From contig BCHS01000011.1 in NCBI GenBank assembly GCA_039545275.1, forward strand, positions 248,001 through 312,000: a stretch of DNA of 64,000 nucleotides, given 5' to 3'. Source of the stretch: Pseudomicrostroma phylloplanum (Eukaryota > Basidiomycota > Exobasidiomycetes > Microstromatales). The notes under the pieces are model-generated. The model was given only the letters and a program-made list of their open reading frames with translations, searched no databases and was not told the origin of the DNA. Numbering within the stretch: the first letter of the stretch is position 1; each line of letters begins with the position of its first letter. Positions 1-11,884 of the stretch are shown here, in pieces. A program made the position numbers and the translations under genes.

Positions 1-1446
1 TCAGCTCCTGGCAACCCTGCTCCTAGCACCAGCTTGTTCGGGAAGCCTGCGGGATCCACGACGCCTTCGGCCTCAGCCACTCCGGCAGCAAGCGGCGGGT
101 TCAGTCTTGGCGGATTCAAGCCCCCGGGTCAGACTGGCAACGACGCAAACAAAGTCACTCCAGCCCCTACAGGCGAAGCTGCTACATCACAACCAGCCGC
201 TGCACCTGCTGCTGGTGGCTTCTCATTCGGCAAGCCAGCAGAGAAGAAGGACGAAGCTGCAAAGCCTCCGGCTGCCGGAGGCTTCTCCTTTGGGGGCGCT
301 CCGGCAGAGAAGAAGGATGAGGCTGCAAAGGCGCCTGCGACTGGGGGCTTCTCCTTTGGCAAGCCAGCTGAAAAGAAGGATGAGCCAGCAAAGCCTGCTG
401 CCACCAGTGGATTCTCTTTAGGACCAGCGCAGGGCTCTTCAGCTGCAGCTGGTGAGAAGAAGGATGCCGCTGCAACGCCTCAACCTCCTCTGTTCGGCGC
501 TAAGCCCGCTGCCTCGACTGGTACCAGCACGACGGCTGCTCCCGCTGCAGCTCCCGCTACTTCCACGACGACACAGACGCAGCCCGGCGGCAGCAGTACT
601 ACCGCCAATGCCAGTGCATCGGTCCAGCCTCTGCCCGCTCCCTCCCTTCTACGCGGTCGCACAATGGACGAGATCATCTCCACCTGGACAAACTCCCTCA
701 ATACCTCCGTCACCTCCTTCTCCAAGCTGGCCGGCGAAATCGTCGTCTGGGACAACCTACTGCGTCAGTCCGGCTCCGAAATCTCCCTCTTGCTCGCCGG
801 TCTGGCCCGGGCAGAGGAGAACCAGAGTAAAGTCAGTCAGCTGCTGGACTACATTGAGCGTCAGCAGGACGATTTGGAGAGCTTGTTGGAAGGGTATGAG
901 AGGCAGGTGGATGAGCTTAGGGAGGCGGCTCTTGGTGGTGGAGAGAGCGGGATGGGAGGGTACTTGGGCGGTGCAAGGAAAGGTCTCAAGGGAGGAGAAG
1001 TGGAGAGAGAGCGGATGTGAGTATCCCTTTAGTAACGGGGCGGGGATAAGAGCCTCTGCCACAGACCGAGGGCTAGAAAACGTACTGACATGTCACCTTC
1101 TCCCTCTCCCACGCACAGGTACTCCCTCGCCGAGTCCCTTGACTCGCAGCTCTCCTCCCTCTCGACAAACCTCACCTCAATGATTATTGAGATCAACACT
1201 TCTCTCTCCTCCTCGCAACAATCCAGCAAGTCTTCCACCTCCTCCGGCAGCACCAGCGCAGGGGGAGCTACTGCCCTTCCTTCCCTTCCCGGCTCCGGCT
1301 CTGGAGGAGGTGCAGGGGATGAGGATCCGGTGCAGCAGATCTTGGTCATCCTCAATGCGCACCTCAACTCGCTTAGGTGGATCGATTCGGCCGTCAAGAG
1401 CTTGAGGGGACGGATTGCTGCGCTGCGGAGGGGCAAGTTGGAGTAG
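1..1446 (+). CDS. NSP1: Nucleoporin NSP1/NUP62 homologue, 5' truncated by window edge
   Basis: Central-channel FG nucleoporin. The frame is open from base 1 with no ATG, so the start lies outside the window. Exons are 1-1016 and 1119-1446; the intron has GTGAGT and CACAG borders and joins in frame. The N-terminal part is low-complexity with GGFSFG and GFSLG repeats separated by PAEKKDE spacers, the typical lysine/glutamate-rich FG linker of Nsp1. The C-terminal part from about base 630 (LLRGRTMDEIISTWTNSL) is the conserved coiled-coil Nsp1_C region, which binds the other channel nucleoporins and the Nup82/Nup88 complex, and it ends in RRGKLE. A serine/glycine-rich loop interrupts the coiled coil in exon 2. 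It converges with the RRM gene at 2194. Identification is strong; full length is unknown. Confidence 0.93.
211..450 (+). repeat. FG-repeat coding array in NSP1
   Basis: At least three near-identical units of about 66 bases encode GGFSFGKPAEKKDEAAKPPA-type repeats, followed by a degenerate unit. The DNA repeats are visible directly (gagaagaaggatgagg recurring). The spacers are rich in K, E and D. This is the hydrogel-forming part of the nucleoporin and may vary in copy number between strains. Confidence 0.85.
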
Positions 1447-2193
1447 AGAGTAAAGAAGTGGGAGATGCAGTGGGCGGCGAGTCAAGAAGGGAGGGCGAAG
1501 CGAGCTCTACAAGCCACTGTGTCTCTCCAGTGTCACAATTGCAACATTGCGTTTCAATCAAAACCCATCTACAGTTCCTCCCTCCAGTGCGACAATCTCT
1601 ATACGTAAGAGAAGGAACGGGCGAGATGAATGAATGACATTAGAGTGAGGTGGCATAGGCAGTAAAACAGCAGACGAGCAAACGGGTGAGCGAGCGAGCG
1701 AGCGAGCGAAGGTGAGCTTCGGGGCAAGGGAGCGATGGCTGAGCAACAGAGACAGACAAGCGCGCACTTGTGCACTTGTGCTACCGCTAGCGTCCGGCTC
1801 GCTCAAGGTAGATTCGTCGATTGACCTGCAATCGTGTTTGGTATGGAACGAGACGGAACATGTGCAACGAGTGGGGCAAAGAGCAAGGGAGGGGAGCGGG
1901 AAGCGTAAGAGTACGTTGCTTGTGCGTGCCTGTGTGATGACTTGAGATGAAAGGATGATGTGTCGATGTTGCTGTTGTGGTCGGTATCGAGGAGCTTGAC
2001 TGAACGTTGATCTTGACCTCAGTGAGGAGGAGATTGAAGCAGTGCGTAGTTGGACGTGACTTGGTGATATGTTGCTGAGCAGGCAGGATCGGAAAGGAGG
2101 GCCGAGGACGGTGGAATCGAAGAGCTGGCGCATGCTGGCAGTCATATGGGCTTACAAGCGCCAGATGTAGGTCGGCATCCGCGATTCTTACTC
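1447..2193. other. Convergent intergenic region NSP1 / RRM gene
   Basis: This 747-base region separates two converging stop codons and should hold both 3' UTRs. It contains a short tetranucleotide run of GAGC units at about 1687-1710. Open frames here lack family features or start context and are not supported as genes. Confidence 0.6.
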
Positions 2194-4717
2194 TCACTGC
2201 CCCTCAAGCACCTTCTCCGCCTTAACCAAAGGCGAGAAAGGCGAGAAACCTGCAGCTCCCATCCCCGTGGCCGTGCCCGTTCCCGTCAGACTGTCCGGAG
2301 TAGCATCACTCCGGAAGCTCGAGCCACTGATGGACTGACCCTGCCAGGCGGACGACCCAGAGGCAGAGCGACCAAAGTACCCTCCAGTGTGATCGTCCGA
2401 CGAGAGCTGGTAGGCATCTTCACCGCGGTGGTAAGACTTTTGGAAGGAGGAAAGCGGGTACTCTTGCCAAGGCGACTTGTACATGAAGGGCGACGTCTTT
2501 GCCGTGGCGGGAGTGGGCAGAGGAGAGTGGCCGTTGGCTTGACTACCGTACGCTGAGCGGGTCTCACCGGGACTTAGCCCAGCCTGGTAGCTCCTCTGAC
2601 TCGCACCGGAGGCAGGTCGCCAGGGGTCTGAGCTTGGAGCGCCCTGCGAGACAGATCGTCCAGCGAGACCCATCCGGTCGAACAGCACAGCCATTTCGTC
2701 CTCTCTAGAGCCTCGACGCCCCCCCGAAGCGCGGGCGTAGGCACCACTCTCGGCATATGGGATGGAAAGCGAGCTTTCCAGGCCAGTCGGGTATGCAGGC
2801 CGTCTGTGGGAATACGCATCCGGTGTCAGGCTGTCGATGTCTGTCTCTTGTCTACGACCGTTGCCATAGCCATGGTATCGGCTCAAGAAGTCTTGCGTTG
2901 CGGAGTCGCCGCTTGCATACTCGCCCGTGCGGCCATCATGACTAGCCATGCCGTTCATGCGAGCACTGGAGAAGGTCTCTGGGCTGCGGGGAAACATCTT
3001 CTGCTGAGGCGTCAGACCGTCTTGCGAATGAGTGCCATCAAGAGTGGCCCAGTTCGCGAGTTGACTGATCTGCATCTGAGCCAGCTGTTGATTCTTCTCG
3101 CCTTGACTCCTGCCCCAGCTCAGCCTGATACGGCTGCCACCAATCGGGAAGCCTTGCATCCTCTCGATGGCCCGCTCGGCATCGACCTTTCTGAGAAAGC
3201 TGACAAAGCCACAGCCTTTGCCAGGGGGGATCTTGACGTAGGCAATGGCGCCAAAGGGTGAGAAGAAGGTCTTGAGGGTCTCTTCTGAGATGAGAGAGCT
3301 GAGGCCTCCCACAAAGACGGTCGTGTTGTTGGGATCGAGGGCAGACGAGGGCGACGGGAGCGTTGCTGGTCCAAGAGTGAAGTGAGTACCTCCAAGGGAA
3401 GCTGGGCCACCGTAGCTAGATCCAAGCGCTACTCCTGAGCGAAGGCCCACATCTACAGGTCCCGAGGCGCCAGTTGCGGGTATGGTCGGGAACCCTGGTA
3501 GCGTGGCGATGCCCCAGGTCGACGGCAAAGGCGTTTGCGCAGACTGCATTGCAATTTCCATCGGCGAGGGTGTTGTGTACCGTCCAGCGGCTAGTGACTG
3601 GTGGGCTGCTGAAGCAGTGGAAGGGAGATCCCTCCGGCCATAAGGGGTGGTTCTGTTGTCCCTGTACCCGCCCTGCTCATAGCTGCGACCCGAGTGGTAG
3701 CTCTCGAATGACAATGAAGCGCTATCCTCGGCTGAAGTCATACCCAATACCGGGCTTGCCGCTTTAGCATCCATGACACTCACACGCACCGGCCGGCCAG
3801 GAGATGTGCCACTGGACGGTGTCAGAATGATGCCCTGCATCTCTACAAGGGCTCGATTGCGATCAGCCTCGGTTGAGAAGCGTGCAATACCCCAGCCCCG
3901 GGAGACGCCAGTGTCCACACTCGTTGCGATCCTTGCCGACTTGATGCTCGGAAAGGGACTGGGACCAACGCGCTCGTAGCCTGAGCCAAGACCTTCCTTG
4001 ACCGACATCGCGCGTGAGGCAGCAAGTGGATGACTTGCCGGCCAGGGAGGAGGATGGAGGAATTGGGTCACGATGTCGACCTCGTGCAAGTCTGGTGACA
4101 GGTCTTCGAGTAAGAGTGCATGCCCGTCTTCGCTGGTAGACTTCTGCACTAGCGGTGGCGACGATTGCTGGCTACCGTAGGTCCAAGAGGGTAGCCTTGA
4201 TGGCATTGCTGTGCGACTTTGTCTGAGAAAGAGAGCGGACACAGTCAGCATCTCTTCCACAGCGCGGACTCCTTCGTTGTATTCGGACAGATCGTACTCA
4301 CTGCTCAGCCCATCGCTCCGATACCGGGCCCCTCTGGCGAGCATCAACTGCCGAGCTGGAATACAGGTCCCCATTTCTCTGATGAGACAGTTCATCTCTA
4401 GAGCCTTCCCAGGCTGCATGAGCGATATCGATAGGTCCGGAGGCTCTCTGGTGCACGTCTTCGAAAGAGCTGGCAAAGCGGGAGGAAACATCCTGCTTGG
4501 CGAAATGGGTCGAGTCCGTAGATGCCAGGTATCGACGCTCGAAGCCGACTTGCTCGCGGCCTTCGGACGAAGACACTGATGCTCGCGAGGATCGTGAGGC
4601 TCGTCCATTGAAGCTAACGTCTGCTTCACCAGCCAGCAGGACTGAGTGAGGACTGAGGTTGATAGACGCCGCGGTGCTGTCCCTGGAGCGGTAGGGGTCT
4701 TCAGCCGTCTTCTCCAT
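2194..4717 (-). CDS. RRM RNA-binding protein, NAM8/NGR1/TIA-1-like
   Basis: Predicted 814 aa from exons 4717-4302 and 4222-2194; the intron 4223-4301 has GTGAGTACG and TTTCTCAG borders and restores frame. A divergent RRM lies at about residues 175-290 (LLLEDLSPDLHEVDIVTQF ... GWGIARFS ... RPVRVSVMDAK). A well-conserved RRM lies at about 435-510, with RNP2 TTVFVGGL, RNP1 KGCGFVSF, and the signature MQGFPIGGSRIRLSWGRSQ typical of the last RRM of Nam8/Ngr1/Csx1 proteins. The first RRM of that family is not recognisable, so the N-terminus is shortened or diverged. The C-terminal 300 residues are S/G/Y-rich and probably disordered. Likely role: mRNA stability or U1-linked splicing control. An upstream in-frame TTG at 4759 exists, but the ATG at 4717 is preferred. 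Confidence 0.85.
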
Positions 4718-4779
4718 TATTGCGAAGCGCTGAGATTGGATGATGGGGAGAGATTGCAAGAGATGGAGGATGAGGGGGT

Positions 4780-5184
4780 CTAAGGGGAGAGATGAATGCA
4801 GATCGGACCAGAAGGTGAGATGGTCAGATCAAGGCCTGAGGACATTCTGGAGTCCAAGAAGCTTCCGCCAGAACAGTCAGGCGTCACCTGAGACACGGAG
4901 CCAAAGCGTTTCCTGGGTAGCATCCTATGTTCGCTCAGCTCCTCTGCATCCGAGCGTCGAGAAGGCAAGGACCCCTCTTTCTGTGCCAGGAAAGGGGCTC
5001 GAGCGCATGGTGATCTTCGGAGACTTTGTCTTCTCCCGCGCGTGCAGAAGCAGGAGCCCCTCCCTTCCCCACAATGGAGGACAAGCCTGGCCTGCTTTCC
5101 GTGATGGCATAGCTGCTTCTCTGACCTATGTTCGCCCTCAGGCTGACATCAGGAGGCCCTCGACGCCTAGACTATTCTACTCAC
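4780..5184 (-). other. Probable 5' UTR intron of the RRM gene
   Basis: On the minus strand a consensus donor (ACG then GTGAGTAG) begins at 5184, and an acceptor CCCCTTAG ends at 4780, 60 bases before the coding ATG. No ATG occurs on the minus strand between 5185 and 5600, so the upstream exon would be non-coding. A leader intron of about 405 nt is therefore likely, but only transcript data can prove it. Confidence 0.4.
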
Positions 5185-7064
5185 CGTAGCGACGTCTTCA
5201 GAAGGGTGCTGGAGGCGTAGGGTCGCGAGGAGATGGTTTGCGCGACTCCGAAAGCTGGCACAAGAAGATCTGTACAGGGCTGAACGCAGGGTCTATTGAT
5301 GATGTAGATGGTATGGATGCCTATAGGTGATTGAACGATGTTTGCTTGTTGCTATGCAGTACGGTTGAAACGGTGACGGGCCTGCCTTGCTCTTGAAGGG
5401 GGGTTGGTAGTGCTGCTGAGCGTGTATGACCAGCTGCTGGAGCGATGCTGATTTGGTGTACAGGAGGGATGCAGTGTCGACGTCGTGGAAGAGTATGATG
5501 GGATCGGGTATGGGATGAGGTAGATGGCTAAAGAGATGGCAAGGTAGACGAGGTAGGTAGGTAGGTTCGAGTGAGTGAGGCGGTGCTAGAAATCCCTCTG
5601 CCTGGTGTCCTTTGTGAGCGTTGAGCGCGAGACGGATCAGAAATGCTTTGCTACCACGACTCTAGTCACGTTCTCGCCGCGATCGGCAATGCCGGGCCGT
5701 TGCGTTGCGGCGGCACCAACGGCGGCGGCGGCACACCGGATCCTGGGGAGTGTAAGAGATCTCCTCTCAAAGGGGTTTAGCCGGCGGACCAGCTGAGCTC
5801 TTGCTGAGCCGCGGTACCAAAGAGACAAGGTCTTGGTAGTCTGACACGATGAGTCGTAAAGTGCCTTTTCGGGTGTCTTAGCTGCCGAGGGCCGGAAGTG
5901 AAAGAGCGTACAAACAAGAGGAGGAAGCGCCTGCTAGAGGTAGGGGACTGAACGAGGATGCTAGAGCAAGACCGCTTCCTGCTACAGTGGCCGCACAGGG
6001 CTCGTCAAAGGGGAGTGTACATTGTAAAGAACAGATTGGGAGCTGCCCATTGTTTTTCACCTTCCGGTTGAGCTCATTGTCACCGGCGGCGAGTCCGATC
6101 TGATTGTTCACTCCATTCTGTCATTGGCTCACGATACCTCCCTCCCTCTCTCTTCTTCCTTTCTTCTTGTGCTCCTCCCTTCCTTCGTGTGCCCCCCGCC
6201 CCTTCGCACTGTCCCTTTCTCCCTCCGCTTGCCATTGGGCTACTTGCTGCACCATGAGATGGCATGCCCACCTCTCTCGTGCGTATGCGTACGATTGCCC
6301 CGACGTGCAGATTCAGCTGTCACAAGCCCTTCTCCCATCCTCGCTTGTCGAGCGGGACTACAAAGGGGGCCCGACCGCCCGCCCGCAGGGGAGAGGGAGA
6401 GATGACATCGACCTCCTTCTGGGGTCGCTTCGCCGCCGGCGGAGTAGTCTAGCCAGTCTAGGCAGTCCAGCCAACCAGCCAGCCAGACGGGCGGGCACGA
6501 TTTCCTCTCCGCCGGCATTCAGTCTCGTCTCCCGCGGGCGGGCAGGCGGCGATCAGCATACAGCGGAGGAGGGGACCAGCGGGACGCCAAAAGAAGCAGA
6601 GCCCGATCGGCCATGCGCCATGTGTGTATTCTGCCCCGGACAAGGGGGGCATGGCAAGGCCCGATCCACCGGCTTCGGCTTCTCCTCTCACCAAGAGGTC
6701 GGTCTGGCCCAGAATCGTGGGTACAAAGGAGAAAATGGCCCGCCGAAACAGTCTTCCCGTCCTCCGCGCTACCGCCTTAGAGGCGAGGCCGAGCTCTGGC
6801 TACCCAGCCGACCATCTGTCGGTCGTGTCGCAATTGTCACACGCTTGACTGCTGACTGGTTCGGAATATGGAGTATTGTACATTTGGCACGCTATGGCGC
6901 ATTGGCTGCCAGCCATTGAGCGTGTCTTCTATCGCCTGCTCCCTTCTCCCTCGGCCTCGGCCACTGGCAACCTCACCTTGATGAAGCTGCCGCCGAAGCA
7001 CGAGCATCACGCGTCTGGACCTGCAGACACACCACTCCGTCCCACTCTCCTCGCCGCCGTCAGC
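5185..7064. other. Long gene-free stretch between RRM gene and MOB2
   Basis: About 1.9 kb with no exon set that gives a recognisable protein. The left part should contain the RRM-gene promoter and leader; the right part includes the MOB2 3' UTR. From about 6360 to 6720 it is strongly GC-rich with GGCGGGC-type repeats. An open frame on the plus strand (6104-6919) starts only at TTG, is low-complexity and resembles no family. No tRNA-like B box was found. Confidence 0.5.
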
Positions 7065-8109
7065 CTACTTGAGGCACTTCTCCTCCAGAATGCCCATCTG
7101 CACCCATGCCTCGATCAGGTCGCACACACCAGGGTATCCACCCCCTGTCGAGTTGCCTGAATTCTTGAACTGAAGGAGGGGAGGCGGGGGAGTAAGGGCT
7201 AGAGTGAGCTGACATATACGGCGTGTGCGGATAATGAGAAGCAATGCCACTTACTTCTTGGAAGCTGAAAAGTTCGAACTCGGCACCAAAAGCGATGAAG
7301 TGCGCAAAGAGAGAGTTGAAGTGACCTTCGCAGCACAGGTGGATGAGGTAAGGGAACTGCGCATGGTAGATGTGCGCAAACACCCTCAGTAGCTGCTTGT
7401 AGACGTGCTTGGCGGTCGTAAGGAAGGTCGGTGGAAAGTCCCGCGCTATATCCGGAGGTCAGAAGGGGGAGAAGAGTCAGCGAGGTCTCATGGCCAGGAA
7501 TGCTGCCTCTCAGCACGTTTCCTCCTTCTACTCACAAGCCTTAGTGGGAAAAGTGGCCTCGTCTGTAAGCAGTCCTCCTACCCATGTCATGACATAGTCA
7601 ATGTATTGAGGGGCGGGAAGCTTGACCTGCTTCCGGTTCTGATCGATCCATGTGTAGTCCAATCCCACTCCTGCCGACATTGTCGGGTTGTTCTGGATTG
7701 TGCAGAATTCCGTCAGCACTCCATAAAATTGATTCAGGTTGTTGAAGAAATCGAACACTGCAAGAGGGAGAGAGGCAGCGACAGGGGCGAGTGGGCAAAG
7801 CCAGAGTCAGGATCCAGGCTCACGTCTCTCGAGCTTTGACATGTCAGACTACTCACAGTTGACGGCTACCCATTCCCTCGGCTCGACATACTTCGGCAGC
7901 GTGACAATCGTCTTGAAGCTACCTTTTACGAGAGCCGACCGGAGGAAAGGGTTGCAGAGGTACAAGGGCTTGCCAGTGGGACTGAGTGCTTGTTGCTGGG
8001 AATGCTGTTGCTGATAGTTCTGAGGAAAGACGCCAAAGTCGGCGCTCGGCAGCGTGGGCGACTTCTTTGGCCGCCCGGAACGGCCCATGGACTTGAAGAA
8101 GTTGGACAT
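7065..8109 (-). CDS. MOB2: MOB2-type NDR kinase activator (Mob1/phocein family)
   Basis: Predicted 256 aa from exons 8109-7857, 7757-7536, 7445-7255 and 7169-7065; all introns are GT-AG and the sum is in frame. The protein shows the Mob fold signatures: LVKGSFKTIVTLPKYVEPRE, WVAVN-LFDFFNNLNQFYG, CTIQNNPTMSAG (zinc cysteine and PTMSAG), YTWIDQNRKQVKLPAPQYID and HVYKQLLRVFAHIYHAQFP, with the zinc-binding histidines in the last motif. The ALVKGSFKTIV and KQVKLPAP motifs fit Mob2 better than Mob1. Mob2 binds and activates NDR/LATS kinases (Cbk1, Orb6, Ukc1) in the RAM/morphogenesis network at sites of polarised growth. The final exon (FKNSGN...EEKCLK) is short and diverges from the usual Mob end, so the last border is the least certain. 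Confidence 0.9.
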
Positions 8110-8639
8110 GACGGGAGTCTGGCCGGGATATGTAGGGGTGGGGAGGTGTAGGGCTAGGGCTGTGCGAAGTTTCCGGGCTTAGAGGCCAGGAGTGTTAAGG
8201 ACGAAGGAGCAAGAGGACTCAGGGAAAGACTTGTGTGTACTTTTGACGTACGAGGACTATGTAGCGCGACTTTGCCACTTCTTGTGTTGATACGATGCTG
8301 CTGAGGATGACGACGACGACGACGAGATGATCGTTAGGAGGCCGAGGTGTTGGGTGCAGCAGGGTGTGTGTCTGTGTGTGCGTCTCTCGCTTTGACCAGG
8401 CCGCCTTGTTCCCTTTGACGCGGGGCAGCAGCGCGCGCCTGTGGTGCCTGTATGCCTGTGTGTGTGCCTGCGCCTGCTTCCGATGCAGCCACACTCCGAC
8501 CGACTCTCGTCTGCCTTCCGCTTCGCAGCTTCAATACAAAATTTCAGTCAGACGCGCTCGCCCGTCCGCACATCCTTGGGCCTACCAAAGACCTTCCTCG
8601 CCGGTATCCCTGCTGACGTCTCCACCATCTTCCTCCAAG
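8110..8639. promoter_or_regulatory. Divergent promoter region MOB2 / DBP10
   Basis: 530 bases separate the two start codons. It contains GT-rich microsatellite tracts (8364-8384 and about 8455-8467) and the sequence AAAATTTCA at 8537-8545, which resembles the fungal ribosomal-RNA-processing element and recurs upstream of DBP8/RRP7. A shared promoter is inferred from the arrangement. Confidence 0.5.
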
Positions 8640-11600
8640 ATGGCAAAGGCGCTCGACTTCCTCGCTGATGACAGCGCAGCTGCATCCACATCAAGGAGAC
8701 CAGCCAAGGCTCCGCGCACCACCGCCACTCCCTCGTCTTCCTCTTCGGCCCTGGTGGCTCCTGCCAAGAATCGTCGAGCAGCCCTACCTCAGGCTCAACA
8801 AGCTGCAGCCGAAGCAGACGACGACGAGGATGATGACGAAGCAGTGATTGCCTCGGCTCTACATAAGCACAATGTCAAAGCTGGAGTCGAAGTCGCTAAA
8901 GCTGCTAGCAAGGTCAAGGGTAAAGGCAAGGCAAAGAGCGGCGAAACAGTTGGAGGTGGCAGCTTCCAGAGCATGGGTGAGTACGAAGAGCTGCTCAGCA
9001 TGGTCGCTGTCAGGCGATACTGAACATCTCCATCCTCTCCTCTCCTCTATAGGATTGATGCCATCGCTGCTGAAGTCCCTCCTCGTTCGAGGCTACACCA
9101 CTCCAACCCCCATCCAGCGAGCCTCCATCCCCTCCATTCTGGCACAGCCATCTCGGGACCTCGTAGGAATGGCTAGGACTGGATCCGGAAAGACCCTGTC
9201 ATACGTTGTACCCCTCATCCACAAGCTCAACGGCTCCCACTCCACTTCCTTTGGCATCAAAGCGCTGATCCTCTGTCCAGGACGAGAGCTGGCGCTGCAG
9301 ATCTTGAAGGTTGGCAAGGACATTGCCAGGGGATGCAAGCAGCAGGATGCAGAGGCCATCAGGTGGGCAATGATCGTCGGTGGAGAGTCTCTAGACGAAC
9401 AATTCGCTCTCATGGCCAGCAACCCCGATGTTGTCATTGGTACGCCCGGTCGTCTTCTCCATTTGGCAGTCGAGATGAACATGGATTTGTCTGCTGTCAA
9501 GTACGCCGTCTTTGACGAGGCCGATCGACTATTCGAGATGGGTTTCGCCGCTCAACTTGAAGAGCTACTCAAGAGGCTTCCTGTCAACAGACAGACACTC
9601 CTCTTCTCAGCCACTCTGCCCAAATCCCTGGTGGAATTCGCCAGGGCTGGTCTTGGAGCCAACCCAAAGCTGGTCCGTCTGGATGGAGAGAGCAAGATCT
9701 CAAGCGAGCTGCGCATGGGATTCATCAGTCTCAAGCCTGCTGACAAGGAAGCGGCGCTGTTGATACTGCTGCGAGACGTCATTGGCGTGCCGTTCGGCGA
9801 GCAAGCCTCTCAAGACGAGGAAGTGTCTGGTTGGGACAGGAAACGCAAGCGCTTCGGCCAGAGCAAGGCGGGAAACATGCCAGGTGGCATCAGAGGTACC
9901 GACCATCTACTTCCCCATCAGACCATCATCTTCTGCGCCACCAAGCATCACGTCGAGTACCTTCTGGCGCTACTCACTCACATCGGCTATGCCTGCTCAC
10001 ACATCTACTCGTCGCTAGACCAGACGGCTCGTTCACTGGAGATGAAGAGGTTCAGAGAGGGTCGCACCAGCTTGCTCGTCGTCACCGACGTCGCAGCTCG
10101 AGGTATCGACTTGCCCGTCCTGGAGCATGTGGTCAACTACGACTTTACTCCCTCTGCGCGAGTCTTCGTGCACAGGGTCGGTCGAACAGCTCGAGCGGGT
10201 AAGAGCGGTTGGGCCTGGAGTCTCATTACGAACAAGGAGCTGCCTGCTCTCTGCGACCTCCAGCTTTTCCTGAACCGACCACTGGCGCCTTCGCCTACGC
10301 CGAGCGGCGATGGCGGTGATGATGTCCCTCTCCTCGATGCCCATACCTCGCTGCATCTGGGTACGCTCGCTCGAGAGGCACTAGACGTGGAGAACGAGTA
10401 TCTCACCTCTACTCTTCCGTCTGTTGACTCGAGCACATCCGATCAACTGGAAGCTTTGAAGAAAGTTCTTCTCCGCGCCCACAAGATGTACGAGCGCTCG
10501 AACGGCAGCGGCAAGCCAGGAGCGCAGAGCTTGAAGCGCGTCAAGAAGATGCTCGACCGACCAGAAGACGGTGGGGAGGGCGACGTTTGGAAGCTGGCTG
10601 GTAGTGGCAAAGAGGAGAGCGGCATCATCGACTTTTACCGGCGCCCCTCTGCGTACGGTCTGTCTGGCGCTGGAGGTACGAGTGCAGGCTCGAAGCAGGC
10701 TTCTCGAAAGCACAACCCGCTCGTGGAGCAAGCACGGTCTGACCTCTTGGCCAAGATCTCGAGCTTCAGGCCGGCGGAGACCGTCTTTGAGATTGGCGCA
10801 AGAGGTGAGACTACGCCTTTGGCCAAGCTGATGAAGGACAGGAGGAAGACTTTGGAGGTCAACATCGAGCGACGAAGGATCGCAAAGGCCCAAGAGGACG
10901 GCGAGAGGGACAGCGACGATGACGAGGAAGACGGAGTAGACGCTGCCCCTCTCGAGGAACAAGAAGGGGCAGACGAAGACGACATCAAGGCCGTCTTCGA
11001 CACGACTCCAAGTGTCGAGACGTCCAGCGGAAAGGCCAAGAGTGGCGGCAAGAAGGACTACAAGGATCCCGACTTCTACATGGGCTATCAACAAAAGGAC
11101 TCGCACGATGAAAAAGGCTACTCCCTCTCCTCTGGCTCCGACTTTGTCTCCCAAGCCCGCATGGCCTCTTTCGGTCTCACCAGCGACGACGGTACTCGCT
11201 TCGGCGTCACCTCACAAGCACCCAATGCCTCTCGCTGGGACGTCAAGAAGAAAAAGTTCGTAAAGGGCGATGGGGAGGGTGCAGACAACCAGAAGATGAT
11301 CCGCACAGAGGCCGGTACCAAGCTCCCCGCTTCCTTCAAGAGTGGTCGATTCGACGAGTGGAAGAAGAAGAACCGAGTCGACTTTGCGAAAGTGGGGGAG
11401 AGGGAGGAGGATAATAAGAGTATCAAGCGCTTTGGGAATGCTGGTGATGGGAATAAGCGATTTAGACATACGGGCACGCCACAAGCTAAGCGTCTAGACC
11501 CGCTTGCGAGGGACTACGACTCGAAGATGCGGGCTCGCCAGGCAAAAGCTGGTGAGGGATCCCACATCGGCCGAGATGGACGAGACGCCTCGCAGCGTGC

Positions 11601-11829
11601 CCCCTCTAGGCGCGGAGGTCCTTCAGGAGGCAGAGGTGGCGGCAGGATGGGTGGGGGCGTCGGGAGAGGGGGCAGCGCAGCGGGTGGACGTAAAGGTGGA
11701 GCCTTCACGGGTCCCAAGGCGAGGAACGAACTCAAGACGAGTCATCAGATCGCAAAGGAGCGTATGGCCAAGGATCGCAGGAGGGAGAAGAATGCCAGGG
11801 CGCCGCGCAAGAAGAAGGGCAAGAAGTAG
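8640..11829 (+). CDS. DBP10: ATP-dependent RNA helicase DBP10 (DDX54), 60S biogenesis
   Basis: Predicted 1037 aa from exons 8640-8976 and 9053-11829, intron GTGAGT...CTATAG. DEAD-box motifs in order: Q motif GYTTPTPIQRASIP, motif I ARTGSGKT (about residue 155), Ia PGRELALQ, TPGR, DEAD (about 267), SAT, then VTDVAARGIDLP and HRVGRTARAG (about 485). Between the two RecA lobes is a charged insertion (DEEVSGWDRKRKRF). The C-terminal half carries the Dbp10 family region (KDYKDPDFYMGYQQ, KKFVKGDG) and ends in a glycine/arginine-rich then lysine-rich tail, fitting a nucleolar protein. Dbp10 remodels pre-60S particles near the peptidyl-transferase centre. The acidic N-terminus is also family-like. 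It is head-to-head with MOB2 and converges on the phosphorylase gene with only 55 bases between stops. Confidence 0.96.
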
Positions 11830-11884
11830 TGGGTCCACAGAGAAGAAGATGCCCCTACCGTATATGCATTGTCGTCGGCCCACT

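Noticed and set aside
5560..5575. GGTTCGAG as a possible tRNA B box
   Set aside because: No matching A box, no cloverleaf and no T terminator nearby.
6104..6919. 271-codon plus-strand open frame
   Set aside because: Starts at TTG, low-complexity composition, no domain, no splice-linked neighbours; likely chance in GC-rich DNA.
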